Below are positions 47,728 through 58,945 of a DNA stretch of 64,000 nucleotides, piece after piece (position 1 is the first letter of the stretch; every line of letters begins with the position of its first letter). The position numbers and the translations under genes are program-made. The notes beneath the pieces are model-generated. The model was not told the DNA's origin. It ran no database searches and saw only the letters and a list, made by a program, of their open reading frames with translations. This DNA comes from Hedera helix (Eukaryota; Streptophyta; Magnoliopsida; Apiales; Araliaceae): the NCBI GenBank assembly GCA_947179155.2, contig OX359266.1, positions 14,894,098-14,958,097 of the forward strand, given 5' to 3'.

Positions 47728-48420
47728 GATTCTCCACTGTGGATGGCTTATTTTGCTACCTTTGATCACCTTTAGACTTGAATCCCTCAAGTTTCTCTTA
47801 GAACCCTAGCTTTTCTTCTCTTCCTTCTTATGAACTCTCTCTTTTCTCTCTTCTTGGCTAGCTTGCGTATAAATGATGAACAAAGCTGATAACGTATTTA
47901 TTATATGCATAATGAGTCTAATTTTTAATCTCAACAACTAACCATGCATAGTTAACTTGACTCATGCATGGTTAGGGACATATAAGCCATCTTACAACAT
48001 TAGCTAAGGACATGATAGTCATTACACCATCATGGGACACATATGCCATTTCCTAACTTGCTAAATATTCTTTAGTCATTAGTCAAAGTTTCTAGCAATT
48101 TAATTTACTAAATTCATAATTTAATCCTTTTAAATCCAATTTAAATCCATTTTAATCCAAACTTATATCATAAATCTTGCATTTAATTCCACCATCTAAT
48201 AGTCCATAATCCTCTTGTCCCAAATTGCTTGTCACCCTTCAAAAGATTTTAATTTCCATTAATTATTCATAAGAAAAATTAATATCCATTTGTAATTTAT
48301 AATTTCATATTTTTCAAAATGCGTATCATTACAGATACGATACCTTGCTTGCTATTTTACTACAGTTGGACCACGTATATTTGCATGATTTTCTAGGTCA
48401 GATTTAGGCAAACAAGTTTT

Positions 48421-48438
48421 TGGCGCCGTTGCCGAGGA
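48421..48438 (+). other. Primer binding site of B (tRNA-Asp type)
   Basis: TGGCGCCGTTGCCGAGGA, six bases after the LTR end (48414). Athila elements typically have TGGCGCCGTTGCCGGGGA, complementary to tRNA-Asp; here one base differs. Confidence 0.85.
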
Positions 48439-48535
48439 CTATTTTATTATTATTATTCCAAAACTAATTACAATCAATTTAATCTTAGTTTAAACAGTTT
48501 TTCTTTTTGTTCTTTTCAGGTATCCGAGATTTTGT

Positions 48536-49720
48536 ATGCAAACACGTTCGAAAGGATTGGAACCTGTACCAGTCGAAGACGAGATTGAACGAAGGTTCCG
48601 TCAGATCCGACACTTTGTTCAAGATACAGTACAACATCAAGCAAGGATGGCGAAAGAGGAACAGAAATCACTTAGAGACTTTGCTATGCCTCAGGTCACT
48701 GAGTTACAATCAAGCATTCAAAGGCCTGCGATTACCACTACAAATTTTGAAATTAAACCAGGAACAATCCAGATGCTCCAAAATTCAGTTCCATTTGGGG
48801 GTTTACCGGATGATGATCCGAGTGAACACTTAGTGAGCTTTCTTGAGATTTGTAATACGTTAAAGTTTCATGGAGTCAGTGACGATGCAATCAGACTGAG
48901 GTTATTTCCGTTTACATTCCGTGATAAAGCAAGAGCTTGGCTTCACTCATTACCCCATGGTTCAATAATGACGTGGAATGATTTAGCACAGAAGTTCCTT
49001 GCCAAGTTCTTTCCACCAGCTAAAACAGCCAAAATGCAGAATGACATTACGAGTTTTGTTCAACACGATTCGGAGTCGTTATATGAAGCATGGGAGAGAT
49101 TTAAAGACTTAATGCGCAGATGTCCTCATCACGGAGTACCACAGTGGTTGCTAGTTCAGACGTTCTACAATGGGTTGGCTAATGCCACACGTACTAGTAT
49201 TGATGCAGCAGCAGGAAGAGCTTTAATGGCTAAAAATTTTGATGAAGCCTATAAATTGTTGGAGACTATGGCAGCTAACAACTATCAGTGGCCAACTGCA
49301 AGGATGAACCAACCACGGGTAGCCGGGATCATTGAAGTGGATGCAGTTACAGCGCTGTCAGCTCAAGTGACATCTCAAATTGCAGCGTTGACAAGAAAAA
49401 TTGATGCTATAGGTGTAAAGGATGTACAGAGTGTAACAATGGTGTGCGAGCTATGTTCTAGAAGTCATTCCAGTGATCAATGCACCATTAGTTCAGAGTC
49501 AGTGCGTATTTGGGGAATTATAACTGACAACAGAACACTAGCAACCCCAACAATTATAATCTGGGGTGGAGGAACTACCCGAACTTTTCATGGAGGGATA
49601 ATCAAACCCAGCCACAGAATGTTCCAAGGCAATCCAACCCTCCCGAATTTCACAATCAACCCCCTCAGCAACCAGAGAAACAGTCGCACTTGGAAGAAAT
49701 ATTGGCAAAATTCATAGCTG
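48536..49720 (+). pseudogene. Gag of B, first part
   Basis: Athila gag. Start at MQTRSKGLEP, 98 bp after the primer site. Core: PFGGLPDDDPSEHLVSFLEI, LRLFPFTFRDKARAWLHSLP, TWNDLAQKFLAKFFPPAKTA and EAWERFKDLMRRCPHHGVP, all typical of the retrotransposon gag domain. A Cys-His box CELCSRSHSSDQC is at about 49443-49480. The first 320 codons are open. A frameshift near 49500-49550 then moves the true reading to the next frame (NPNNYNLGWRNYPNFSW onward); the 393-codon frame past that point is out of register. Confidence 0.9.
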
Positions 49721-50172
49721 GAACTGAGTCGAGGATGAGTGCGCAGGACAAAACTATGAATCAGATGGACATGAACATAAAAAGCCAAACAGTGTCAATT
49801 CGCAGCCTCGAGAATCAGATAAGACAGTTGGCAAATGCAATGAATAACCGTCCTCATGGGAATTTGTCGAGCGACACAGAGGTGAATCCAAGAAGAGAAG
49901 GGAAAGAGCATTGTAAGGCTATTATACTTAGAAGTGGGAAAGATTTGCAAGAGGCAAAACAGGAGTTGCCAAGAGAAGAGAAAAAGAAGAAAGAAGAAAT
50001 TGAAAAAGAAGTGGAAGAAAAGGGGACTAAGTCAGATGCACAAACAAAGGAGAAATCTCAAATGGATAGAAACGCTTCATTGATACCGCTTTTTCTATTT
50101 CCACAGAGATTGCAAAAACGAAAATTGGACATGCAATTTTCAAAATTCTTGGAGGTATTTAAGAAGTTATAA
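49690..50172 (+). pseudogene. Gag-protease linker of B
   Basis: Continues gag in the shifted frame: LAKFIAGTESRMSAQDKTMN, RSLENQIRQLANAMNNRPHG and CKAIILRSGKDL, all typical of Athila. Then comes a highly charged stretch rich in E and K (REEKKKKEEIEKEVEEKG), and KRKLDMQFSKFLEVFKKL shortly before protease. Ends at TAA 50170-50172. The lysine-glutamate stretch could form a helix. Confidence 0.85.
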
Positions 50173-50860
50173 ATTAACATTCCATTCGCAGATGCGTTGG
50201 AACAGATGCCCAGCTATGTCAAATTCATGAAGGACATTTTGTCAAAGGAAAGAAGGTTGGGAGAATTTGAAACTGTAGCTCTAACGAAGGAGTGCAGCGC
50301 CATCTTATAAAAGAAACTTCCACCGAAGCTTAAGGATCCAGGTAGCTTCACTATACCATGCACAATTGGGAGCCAGTTTTTCAACCGGTGCTTGTGTAAT
50401 TTGGGTGCAAGCATCAACCTCATTCCTTTCTCGGTTTATCAGCAACTTGGTTTGAAAGAAGCCACCCCCACAAATGTAACTCTTTAGTTGGCAGATAGAT
50501 CACTCACTTATCCGCGGGGGATTGTGGAGGATGTCTTGGTTAAAGTCGACAAATTCATATTTCTGGTGGATTTCATCGTGTTAGACTTTGAGGAGGACCG
50601 AAACATTCCAATCATTCTGGGTCGAGCATTTCTTGGGAAGAACATTGATTGATGTTCAAAAAGGGCAGCTGACTATGCGGGTGCAGGACCAAGAGGTAAC
50701 CTTCAACTTGTTTAAGGCAATAAAATTCCCCAGTGATGTTGATGAATGCCTCAGAGTTGATCTGGTTGATGGAGCAGTTAACGATATGCGAGCAAGTAAT
50801 AGTGCTCTTGATCCTCTTGAGAATTCAATTGTGAGTGAAGAAATTTCAGAATGTTGAGAA
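50173..50860 (+). pseudogene. Protease of B, catalytic Asp replaced
   Basis: Reads FADALEQMPSYVKFMKDILS, then ALTKECSAIL, stop TAA (50308-50310), KLKDPGSFTIPCTIG and the active-site region. The usual motif in Athila is C-D-L-G-A-S; here Asn (AAT, 50398-50400) stands in place of Asp, so the protease would be dead. Then LADRSLTYPRGIVEDVLVKV after a TAG (50485-50487), and IPIILGRAFLG. A frameshift near 50640 returns the reading to the frame of gag start and RT. Confidence 0.85.
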
Positions 50861-50989
50861 GCTATGGAGTATGTGCAGCTGATGGACTCTTCACCAAGGT
50901 ACATGAAGTTTAAACAGCAGTTTGAAGCACTTGACTATTCGGGGAAGTCCGATGTGCGAGCTAAAACTTCACTAGAGTAACCGCCTACG

Positions 50990-52276
50990 TTGGATCTTAA
51001 ATAGCTACCTAAACATCTTAGGTATGCATATTTGGGTGAGTCTTCTACCTTGCCAGTGATTATTTCTGCCACTCTTACAAATGAACAAGAGAGTAAGCTT
51101 TTGAGGGTACTTAGAGAATATAAATCTGCATTGGGATGGATTCTAGCAGATATAAAGGGAATTAGTCCGACTGTTTGTATGCACAAGATTCTACTCGAAG
51201 AAGGGGCTAAACCAAGTATCGAGCATCAACGACGGTTGAACCCTGTTATGAAGGAAGTGGTGAAAAAATAGGTCATTAAGTGGCTCGATGCTGGGATCAT
51301 TTATCCGATTTCAGATAGTGCTTGGGTGAGTCCAGTACAGTGCGTCCCGAAGAAGAATGGTATGATGGTAGTTGCTAATGAAAACAATGAATTGATCCCG
51401 ACAAGAACAATTACTGTTACTGGGTGGAGAGTATGCATGGATTATAAAAAATTGAACAAGGCCACTCGTAAGGTCCATTTTTCGCTGTCGTTCATTGACC
51501 AAATGTTGGATCAATTGGCTGTCCATTAGTTCTATTGTTTATTGGACGGGTATTCAGGATATAATCAGATAGCTATTGCACCCGAGGACCCAGAAAAGAC
51601 AACTTTTACCAGCCCCTACGGGACTTTTGCATTTAGACGGATGTCCTTCGGATTATGTAATGCACCAACCACTTTTCAAATGTGCATAATGGCTATTTTC
51701 TCAGATATGGTCGAAAATAATCTCAAGGTATTTATGGATGATTTCTCAGTTTTTGGAGATTCTTTTAATCTTTGTTTAGAGAACCTAATTATGGTACTTA
51801 AACGGTGCATTGAGACAAATCTGATTTTGAATTGGGAAAAATGTCACTTCATGGTTTAAGAGGGTATCATTCTGGGACATAGAGTGTCAGTGAAAGGGCT
51901 AAAAGTGGATAAAGCAAAAATTGAGATAATAGAGAAGCTTCCATCGCCTTCTTCAGTTAAGGGCGTTCGGAGTTTTTTAGGGCATGCTGGTTTCTACCGA
52001 CGGTTCATAAAGGATTTTTTGAAGATAACAAAACCGTTATCCAATTTATTGGAAAATGATGTACCGTTCAAGTTTGATAAGGCTTGTCATGAAGCTTTTG
52101 AGTTGCTAAAAATGAAGTTGATTACAGCTCCAGTGATTATTGCCCCTGATTGGAACCTACCTTTTGAACTGATGTGTGACGCGAGTGATTACGCGATTGG
52201 GGCAATCTTAGGTCAGCGCAAAGATAAGATGTTTCATGCTATTTATTATACCAACAAGACAATGTCGGATGCCTAG
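50990..52276 (+). pseudogene. Reverse transcriptase and start of RNase H of B
   Basis: One reading frame with four stops: 51269-51271, 51527-51529, 51857-51859 and 52274-52276. Recognisable parts: ESKLLRVLREYKSALGWILAD, WRVCMDYKKLNKATRK, LLDGYSGYNQIAIAPEDPEK, FGLCNAPTTFQMCIMAIFSD, catalytic FMDD (51731-51742) FSVFGDSF, SFLGHAGFYRRFIKDFLKIT, and RNase H start FELMCDASDYAIGAILGQR. Active-site aspartates are intact. At two of the stops (51857, 52274) neighbours suggest an ancestral Gln. Confidence 0.9.
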
Positions 52277-53899
52277 CTCAATTATACAACAATAGAAAAA
52301 GAACTTCTAGCAAAGGTGTATGCATTTGATAAATTCCGGGCATACCTCATCGGGTTAAAAGTGGTCGTATTCACGGATCATTCAGCCATAAAATATTTGA
52401 TCACTAAGAAAGATGCAAAGCCGCGTTTGATAAGATGGGTACTCTTACTTCAAGAATTTGATTTGGAGATTCTGGATAGGAAGGGGACCGAAAACCAGGT
52501 GGCGGATCACTTGTCCCGGTTAGAGAACTCAAAACATAAAGAGGATAACGGTCTGGTGATTAATGAGTCGTTCCCAGATGAGCAACTCTTTTCTATTACG
52601 ACGGAGGCACCTTGGTATGCGGATTTTGTGAATTACCTAGCAAGTGGTGCGATACCTCCGGACTTGTCCAGTCGGCAGCGAAAGAAGTTCTTTCATGATG
52701 TGAGATTTTATATATGGGATGAACCACTATTGTTTAAACAATGTGTCGATCAACTATTAAGAAGATGTGTACCCGAAGAAGAAATTCAAAGCATCCTTCA
52801 CCATTGCCATGCTTCGGATTACGGAAGACACTATGGGGGAGAAAGGACTGCATTCAAAGTGTTTCATTCAAGATTTTACTGGCCTTCACTCTTTAAAGAT
52901 GCTCGTTCGTTTGTGCTACAGTGCGACAGATGCCAAAGGGTTGGTAATATCTCTAAACAGCATGAAATGCCCCTCAATAATATTTTGATAGTCGAGATTT
53001 TTTATGTATGGGGGATAGATTTCATGGGGCCATTTCCATCGTCTTTCAGCAACTTATACATCCTAGTTGCGGTTGATTATGTATCCAAATGGGTGGAAGC
53101 GGCAGCACTACCGACTAATGATGCTAAAGTGGTTTTGAGATTTCTTCGAAAGAACATATTTTCTCGGTTTGGCACACCAAGGGCAATTATCAGTGACGAG
53201 GGCACACATTTATGTAATAAGCAATTTGAGACACTATTGACTAAGTATGGGGTAACTCATAAGATTGCCACTGCCTATCATCCCCAAACTAGTGGACAGG
53301 CTGAGGTATCCAATCGGGAAATCAAGCGGATATTGGAGAAAATGGTGAACCCAAACAGAAAGGACTGGTCAACGAAATTAGACGATGCACTTTGGGCATA
53401 TCGGACCGCTTACAAAACACCAATCGGGATGTCTCCGTTTCAACTTGTATACGGCAAAGCGTGTCATCTTCCGGTTGAGCTTGAGCATAATGCATATTGG
53501 GCGATCCGAAAGCTTAATTTTGATGCAGCAGATGTGGGTGATAAGCGACTATTACAGTTAAACGAGCTTGATGAATTTTGACTCCAGGCCTACGAAAGTT
53601 TTAAATTATACAAGGAGAGGGTAAAGAAATGGCATGAGAAGAAGATCATCCCAAAGGAATTTGAGCCAGGGAAACAAGTCCTTCTCTTCAATTCCCGCTT
53701 GAAACTCTTCCCAGGGAAATTGAAGTCAAGGTGGTCAGGTCCGTTCCCCATCCTTCAAGTATTTTCACATGGAGCGGTGGAACTGGAGGATTTAGCTACA
53801 AAGCAGAATTTTAAAGTGAACGGCCAAAGGTTGAAACATTATTGGGGTGGTGATTTTGATCGTCAGAAAACCTCAATCATCTTCGCCAAAACTGATTGA
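52277..53899 (+). pseudogene. RNase H end and integrase of B, one stop
   Basis: RNase H continues with TIEKELLAKVYAFDKFRAYL, VFTDHSAIKYL (Asp kept) and KGTENQVADHLSRL. Integrase: zinc-binding HHCHASDYGRHYGG and LQCDRCQR; catalytic Asp in GIDFMGPF, Asp in IISDEGTH, Glu in SGQAEVSNREIK, all present with normal spacing. Then LWAYRTAYKTPIGMSPFQLV YG and LPVELEHNAYWAI, typical of Athila. A TGA (53579-53581), where Arg CGA would fit, splits off the last 106 codons (KLKSRWSGPFPILQVFSHGA), which end TGA 53897-53899. No chromodomain, as expected for this clade. Confidence 0.9.
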
Positions 53900-54986
53900 A
53901 AAGGGCAAAGTCAGGCTGATGACTTGAAACCAAGCGCTGGTTGGGAGGCAACCCAAAGTGTTAATGTTTTTGTGTTTAGATTTTATGGAGTTAAATTATG
54001 TAAAGAGTTCGCAATTTATAGTTAGATTATTTCAAAAATTCATGTGTTGTTAATACTAACTATGTGTCTTATGTAGGTACAAGTAGCATACACAAGGAAG
54101 GACTTAATGCAACAAGGAAGCTGAGAACAGGAATCTAGAGCACCTACTGAGCATTGACCAAGCGTCTAGGCGCTTGCATGGGTTGTCCAGAACTTAATTG
54201 CACGTACAGGACCCGGAAAGAAAAGGCATCATCAGGAGTTTAGAGCGCCTAAGCGCTTGGTAAGTGATGGCTGAGCGCCTAGTGAGCGCCGACCAAGCGC
54301 CTAGGCGCTTGACAGGGCTGGCCCAAAACATAAGCTGCACGTGCAAGGGTTGGAAATAAAGGGGCTCGGCTGGTGTTTGATGTATTTTGCACTCCTCCAT
54401 CTATTCGACCACTAGAACACACTCCCAACCTTTCATCTTCCAATCTAAGTGCTACAAGGAAGCTTTAAACCAGCTCATTCCAAACTTAAGCATCCATATT
54501 GCCGAAACCAAAGAAAACCCACCGAAACCAAAGAGAGTTCACCGAAAATTCTGCCCGCTTATTTGTTCGCCCACCCATGAGCCAACTACTTCAAATCATG
54601 GCTTGGGTACTCCATTAAAGGGTAGATCACCACCCTTACTCCCAAGTATTCGAATACTTACAAGCAATTATACTCAATTCAGCCATTATTTCAAGGGTTT
54701 GTAAGATTTTATGTGCAAAACTCATCTACTACACATTGGTTGCGTAAGTGTTGTTGTTAAGTTTGAGTTTCTTCTTCATTTGGCTTCGAATTTGTGCTTG
54801 GGATGTTCGTATAGATAAACCCACAAAGGGTGGCAAAATCCAAGTTTGGGGGAGCTTCATTGGTTCATAATTTTAAAGGCGCACACCAAGTATTTGCTAA
54901 AAGTCCTGAAAGAATAAAGTGTGCTTATTTAGTTACAATTTTCTGGAATTAGTGTGGGCATTCACTTTGCACTCTGGTAGTGGCTC
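53900..54986 (+). other. Spacer between pol and third ORF of B
   Basis: About 1.1 kb with no credible gene. It holds three GC-rich palindromic words of the kind seen in the LTR (54157-54320), a stretch rich in CCGAAACCAAAG repeats (54501-54545) and a PPT-like AAGTTTGGGGGAG at 54842-54854, about 130 bp before the ATG of the third ORF. Athila elements generally have such a long spacer; it may hold a splice acceptor or internal promoter, but neither is proven here. Confidence 0.6.
54157..54320. repeat. LTR-type GC palindromes in the pol-third ORF spacer of B
   Basis: AAGCGTCTAGGCGCTTG (54161), GAGCGCCTAAGCGCTTGG (54243), GAGCGCCTAGTGAGCGCC (54273) and the perfect 16-bp palindrome AAGCGCCTAGGCGCTT at 54295-54310. 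The same words are in both LTRs of B. Confidence 0.85.
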
Positions 54987-56177
54987 ATGGTTCCAAAACA
55001 ACAACGTGGTGAGAGTTCCCGATCCTCATACGACACAAAGAAATTTGTAAGTGAGGCCGCGTTTAACCGATTACATGGGGTGCTGGCTACCAAAACTATA
55101 ATTCTAGAACGAGGGATTAGTCCAGGTGTAACGCAGGGGGAGCTTTTTGATATGATCAATGAGCGAGATTGGACCGCTTTCATGGCTCAACCCAAACCAG
55201 CAGTGGAATCTATAGTACAGGAATTTTATGCCAATGCGATTAAGGCTACAAATAATGTGGTACAAGTACGTGGTAAAGAGGTATCCTTTAGTGCCACGGA
55301 AATAAATGAGTACTATAGACTACCTACTGTGCAACAAACGGATGAGTACACAACTTATAAACAGAACAAGCTAAACTTGGATAAGGTGATCCGTCGGTTA
55401 TGTCGTCCAGTTGCAACTAGGAAGCTTAACGGGGATGAGTCAGTGTTGTTTTCATTGAGTCATTTAAGTCGATTCAGGAAAGCATGGCACTTCTTTCTGT
55501 GTGCGAAGCTTATGCCCACAACTCATGTTAGTGAAATCATCAAGGATCGAGCCATTTTATTATACTGTTTGGTGAAAGGAAATATTATCAATGTGGGCCA
55601 AGTGATTCATGATTCTATCGCTCATGCTATTGAAGGAGGGTCATCTGGTGGGTTGCCACACGCATCACTCATCTACGGATTATGTAAACGAGTTAATGTC
55701 ACTTGAGCTACAAATGAACCGGTTCAACAACCTAAGGTTCTTATTGATGCGCGCATCATTAGACAGTTAAAGCAATGGAATGGTGCCCCTGCACATCCAC
55801 GAGGAGTTGGTTTCATTATAAATCATTCGGCTAGGGATGAGCCGCAGTCACCAGATATCGATGAGTTGTTCGCCGAATCTCCTTCCCACGAAGCAGGGCC
55901 ATCCTCAGCTGCACCATCCGCTCAGACCGCACTAACTGAGAATGAGTTAAGCATTAAGTTGTGGAGATTACAATCGCATGTGGATTTGCAGTTCCAAGAC
56001 ATAGCTCGACAAAATATGGCATTAGCCCAGTGCCAAGATGTGATACACGGCTTCAATGTGAATGTCGCTCAGGCATTAGCTCAGGCACTCTCCAACATGC
56101 AGCTTCTCGATATTCCTCAACTTCCATCATTCCCACGGCCAGACACCGATGATGAGGAGCACAATGATGATAACTGA
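54987..56177 (+). pseudogene. Third ORF of B (Athila env-position protein), one internal stop
   Basis: Open from ATG 54987 for 239 codons to TGA 55704-55706. The same frame then continues, with its end at TGA 56175-56177, giving about 396 codons in all. The N-terminal half contains KKFVSEAAFNRLHGVLATKT, FYANAIKATNNVVQVRGKEV, SFSATEINEYYRLP and ALIFSLSHL-type sequence (here SVLFSLSHLSRFRKAWHFFL), which I recognise as the plant retrotransposon protein of unknown function found downstream of pol in Athila. The C-terminal half has a possible helical stretch (ELSIKLWRLQSHVDLQFQDI) and an acidic tail (DTDDEEHNDDN). I see no signal peptide or clear membrane segment, so an envelope role is not supported for this copy. 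Confidence 0.75.
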
Positions 56178-57510
56178 GCAGCTACAGGGAAGTCCTCTAT
56201 ATTTCATTTTCTTTTTATTGCAAATTGAGGACATTTCGCTATTTAAGTTTGGGGGCGGGATAACTTGCTGGGATAAGTGTCATATCGTGCATAGTGTCAT
56301 GTCTTACATAAATGCATATAGTTATTTTCATGTAGTCATTTCCTTTTTATGTTTGCATGTAGTCATTTCCTTTTTATGTTATAAAAAAAATTAAAATTAA
56401 AAATTAAAACTTAAAAATTTAAATTTAAATTGCATTTTTAGGTCAGTTGCATTTAATTTTAGAATTTTGTGGGTACATTCACTGCAAACCCTCACGAGAC
56501 ACAACTCGTCTATTTAGGATAACCTTGTGGTTCAAAGGCTTGTTACACGTGCTAAGTGTAATCGTGGTCCCTACGAAAGTGGGTTAGTCTAGGTATTATG
56601 TATATTTAGGAATGTTAGAGTAGTGAATCGAGCAATGAAGTGGTATAATCTTATGTTTGCCGATGATGATAATTTGATAAATTAGTCAGCAATTTGGGTG
56701 AATTGGATAATGAGTATTAGTCTGATTTCTAACTGTTACTAGTGACTGCATTGCTTCAAAACCTTGACATTTATATGCTCGTACTCAGTGTGTTCAAATA
56801 GTTGAAATTTATGAGAGGTTGATTGAATTAAGTGCCTGTTTCGATAAGAACAACTTCTATATGCTTACTTGCTTGAAAAAGAAAAAAATAATAATAAGAA
56901 AAAAAATATGGATAAGTATGATAGTTAAAAGTAACTTGGCTGGTTTGCTTTTGTGGCCTTAATTACTCGAACAAGTAAGCCCGTATGAGTGTCTCTACAC
57001 TTAATGACTTAATACCAACTAGTTTGGGAGTCATTGGTGGAAAGTTCGTTACATGGGTAGTTTTGAAAAGCCTAATAAAAGTAAACATTGCTTATGCCAA
57101 GATTAGATGCGAGATGGAGCATAAAACGCACTCATGATAAATAAATAAATAAAAATTTATGTGCAAGTAAGCATATGGAGGACTTATGCATATCCTTCTG
57201 TTAATTATCGTCTATGGGCATTGAAGTTAATTAACTTATCTGAATTTTGGTGAGTTTGACGCATTGAATTCCACACACACGGTATGGGTTGAAAGTAATG
57301 TGATACTAGTAATCTGTTGGGAATGGACGAAACATGATTTTGAAGTTTTGTCTAAATGGTAACTAAGGAATATCTAAGGCATATGTTTGGATAACCGTTG
57401 GTTCATTGTTTGGTTTGTAAGTTGTTAGTTAGTTCAAGTTTCATTTCATTTTGTTTTATTTTGTTTTTGATTTGTTTGAGGACAAGCAAAAAGCTAAGTT
57501 TGGGGGTATT
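56178..57510 (+). other. 3' UTR of B with conserved block and polypurine tracts
   Basis: No gene. It holds an internal AAGTTTGGGGGCGGGA (56245-56260), a block at about 56466-56598 that closely matches J (264-397), long AT-rich sequence, and the terminal polypurine tract AAGTTTGGGGGT (57496-57507) followed by ATT and the LTR. Confidence 0.75.
57496..57510 (+). other. Polypurine tract of B
   Basis: AAGTTTGGGGGTATT immediately before the 3' LTR start TGATGAG. J has AAGTTTGGGGCTATT in the same place (1076-1091). Confidence 0.85.
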
Positions 57511-58940
57511 TGATGAGTAGGTTTTATATTTGCAAATTGAATGTTTAAGGCTTATTGATTTGTGTTTTTTTCATTCATTTGTATGTTCTATGGTTTTATT
57601 TTACTCACTTTTGGTAATTACCCTTTGATGTGTAGGAAAAAGAGCTCAAAATGGCAAAATGGTAATTATCTCTGTCAAACAAGAGCCTAAGCGCTTGGTA
57701 GGCGCTCAGTAGGCGCTTGGTACACGCTCAGTAGGCGCTCGGTAGATGCTTGGATAAAACCTCTAACCAGACCAGGTGAGAGCCTAGGTGCTCGGTAGGC
57801 GCTTGACTAAAACATCCAACCAGATCAAGTGAGCGCCTAGGCACTTGGTTGGCGCTTGGTGGGCGCTCGTCGGGAAATGTCACAAGCGAAGTATTCTTCT
57901 ATGGGACCCAGTCACAAAATGAAATGATGGACATCCTCCAATACGTGGGTAACAGTTAGATTGAGTGGGAGGTTGACGTAAGAAAGCAGAGAGCTGGGTA
58001 ATGGAGTGAGATTTTTTAGGAGACAAAGAGCTGAACATCAGAGAGGAGAGAATAGAGCAAAGGATTGAAGGATTCAGCAGAAGGAGAAATCAACGCTAGA
58101 GATTGAAGGATAATTCAGACAGACAACTGAGTTCTACCTTCTCTTACTTCTTTTACTTTGATTTATCTGTATGTTGCAAGAATTGTATTCATGGTTTATA
58201 AATCAGAGATGAACTAAATTCCAAAATTAAATGGAACCTATCATGTAAATTGAAGACAATTCATTTCCTTGTTATGTTAATTGATTGAGTTAGAGTTAAT
58301 TGACATATCTTATGCTTGAGTTATAATTACTTGGCCAGTAATTAGCTTGACAGTTTATATGAAATTAACAAATGGAATATAAACCTAGGTCTGGGTATGT
58401 TGGCATATGTTCTTGCCATTCTACATGTGGTAGACTGCATGATGGGTATATAGGATAGACATATATACCTATGAACCATATGTAATCTACAATGAAATCT
58501 GATTTAATGACTCCTATTTAATGTTAAATCTCATGGACACATAGTGATTTATTTAAATAGGTGATATTCACTTGACCATCGACAGAGGCTAGTGAGTGCA
58601 TATGTTTTTCAGGTTATTAATTCCACATGGTTGATGACATGCAGAGGGAATGAAAAGGTTCAATTGAAGTGTTAAGGGAAATTATAACCTTAATGATTTA
58701 CATCTAGATAACAAATCTTGGTAATTTAGGTTCCGTTAATTCAATTAATTTAACTCATTCACTTAGTCTATTTTTGTCAACTTTGAGTGATCGTTTGATT
58801 AGGAATGGAGTGCTTTATGATTAGTATTTTGGTGAATTAATTGTAAAAAGTCCTTGTGGGATACGATACCTTGCTTGCTATTTTGCTACAGTTGGACCAC
58901 GTATACTTGCATGATTTTCTAGGTCAGATTTAGGCAAACA
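57511..58940 (+). repeat. 3' LTR of B
   Basis: 1,430 bp, TGATGAG to GGCAAACA, complete and uninterrupted. Differs from the 5' LTR by point changes and by about 40 more bases of GC-rich repeat. Confidence 0.95.
57683..57873. repeat. GC-rich palindrome repeats in 3' LTR of B
   Basis: More units than the 5' LTR: TAGGCGCTCAG, TAGGCGCTTGG, TACACGCTCAG, TAGGCGCTCGG and TAGATGCTTGG in tandem (57698-57752), then GAGCGCCTAGGCACTTGG and GGTGGGCGCTCG (57831-57870). Here the 14-bp palindrome carries one mismatch. Confidence 0.85.
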
Positions 58941-58945
58941 TTAGA

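Larger units (their letters stand above)
44220..48333 (-). mobile_element. Solo LTR C (gypsy, chromovirus type), minus orientation, with D nested
   Basis: On the + strand starts TGTGATGCCCCC and ends TATCATTACA, flanked by perfect duplication gatac. The 3' LTR of B has the unbroken target (GGGATACGATACC, 58857-58869). About 2.98 kb without D. Orientation from termini (minus strand TGTAATG...GGGGGCATCACA) and from GAGCTATCTTAAGCTCACTC near its minus-strand end (about 44531-44550). GC-rich palindrome island at 45511-45672. No genes; frames at 45491-45771 lie in that island. Confidence 0.9.
42904..58940 (+). mobile_element. Complete Athila-type Ty3/gypsy element B, with C and D nested in its 5' LTR
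   Basis: Starts TGATGAGTAGG, ends AGGCAAACA, perfect duplication ttaga (42899-42903, 58941-58945). Net length about 11.9 kb. 5' LTR 42904-44219 plus 48339-48414, tRNA-Asp type primer site 48421, gag 48536, pol to 53899, long spacer, third ORF 54987-56177, 3' UTR, polypurine tract, 3' LTR 57511-58940. The primer site, the CxLGASI protease motif and the third ORF identify the Athila clade. The LTRs are close, with a few percent difference by eye plus unequal numbers of a GC-rich repeat. Confidence 0.95.

Noticed and set aside
54987..56177. True retroviral envelope gene in B
   Set aside because: The position fits, but I see no signal peptide, cleavage site or membrane helix; it matches a plant retrotransposon protein of unknown function.
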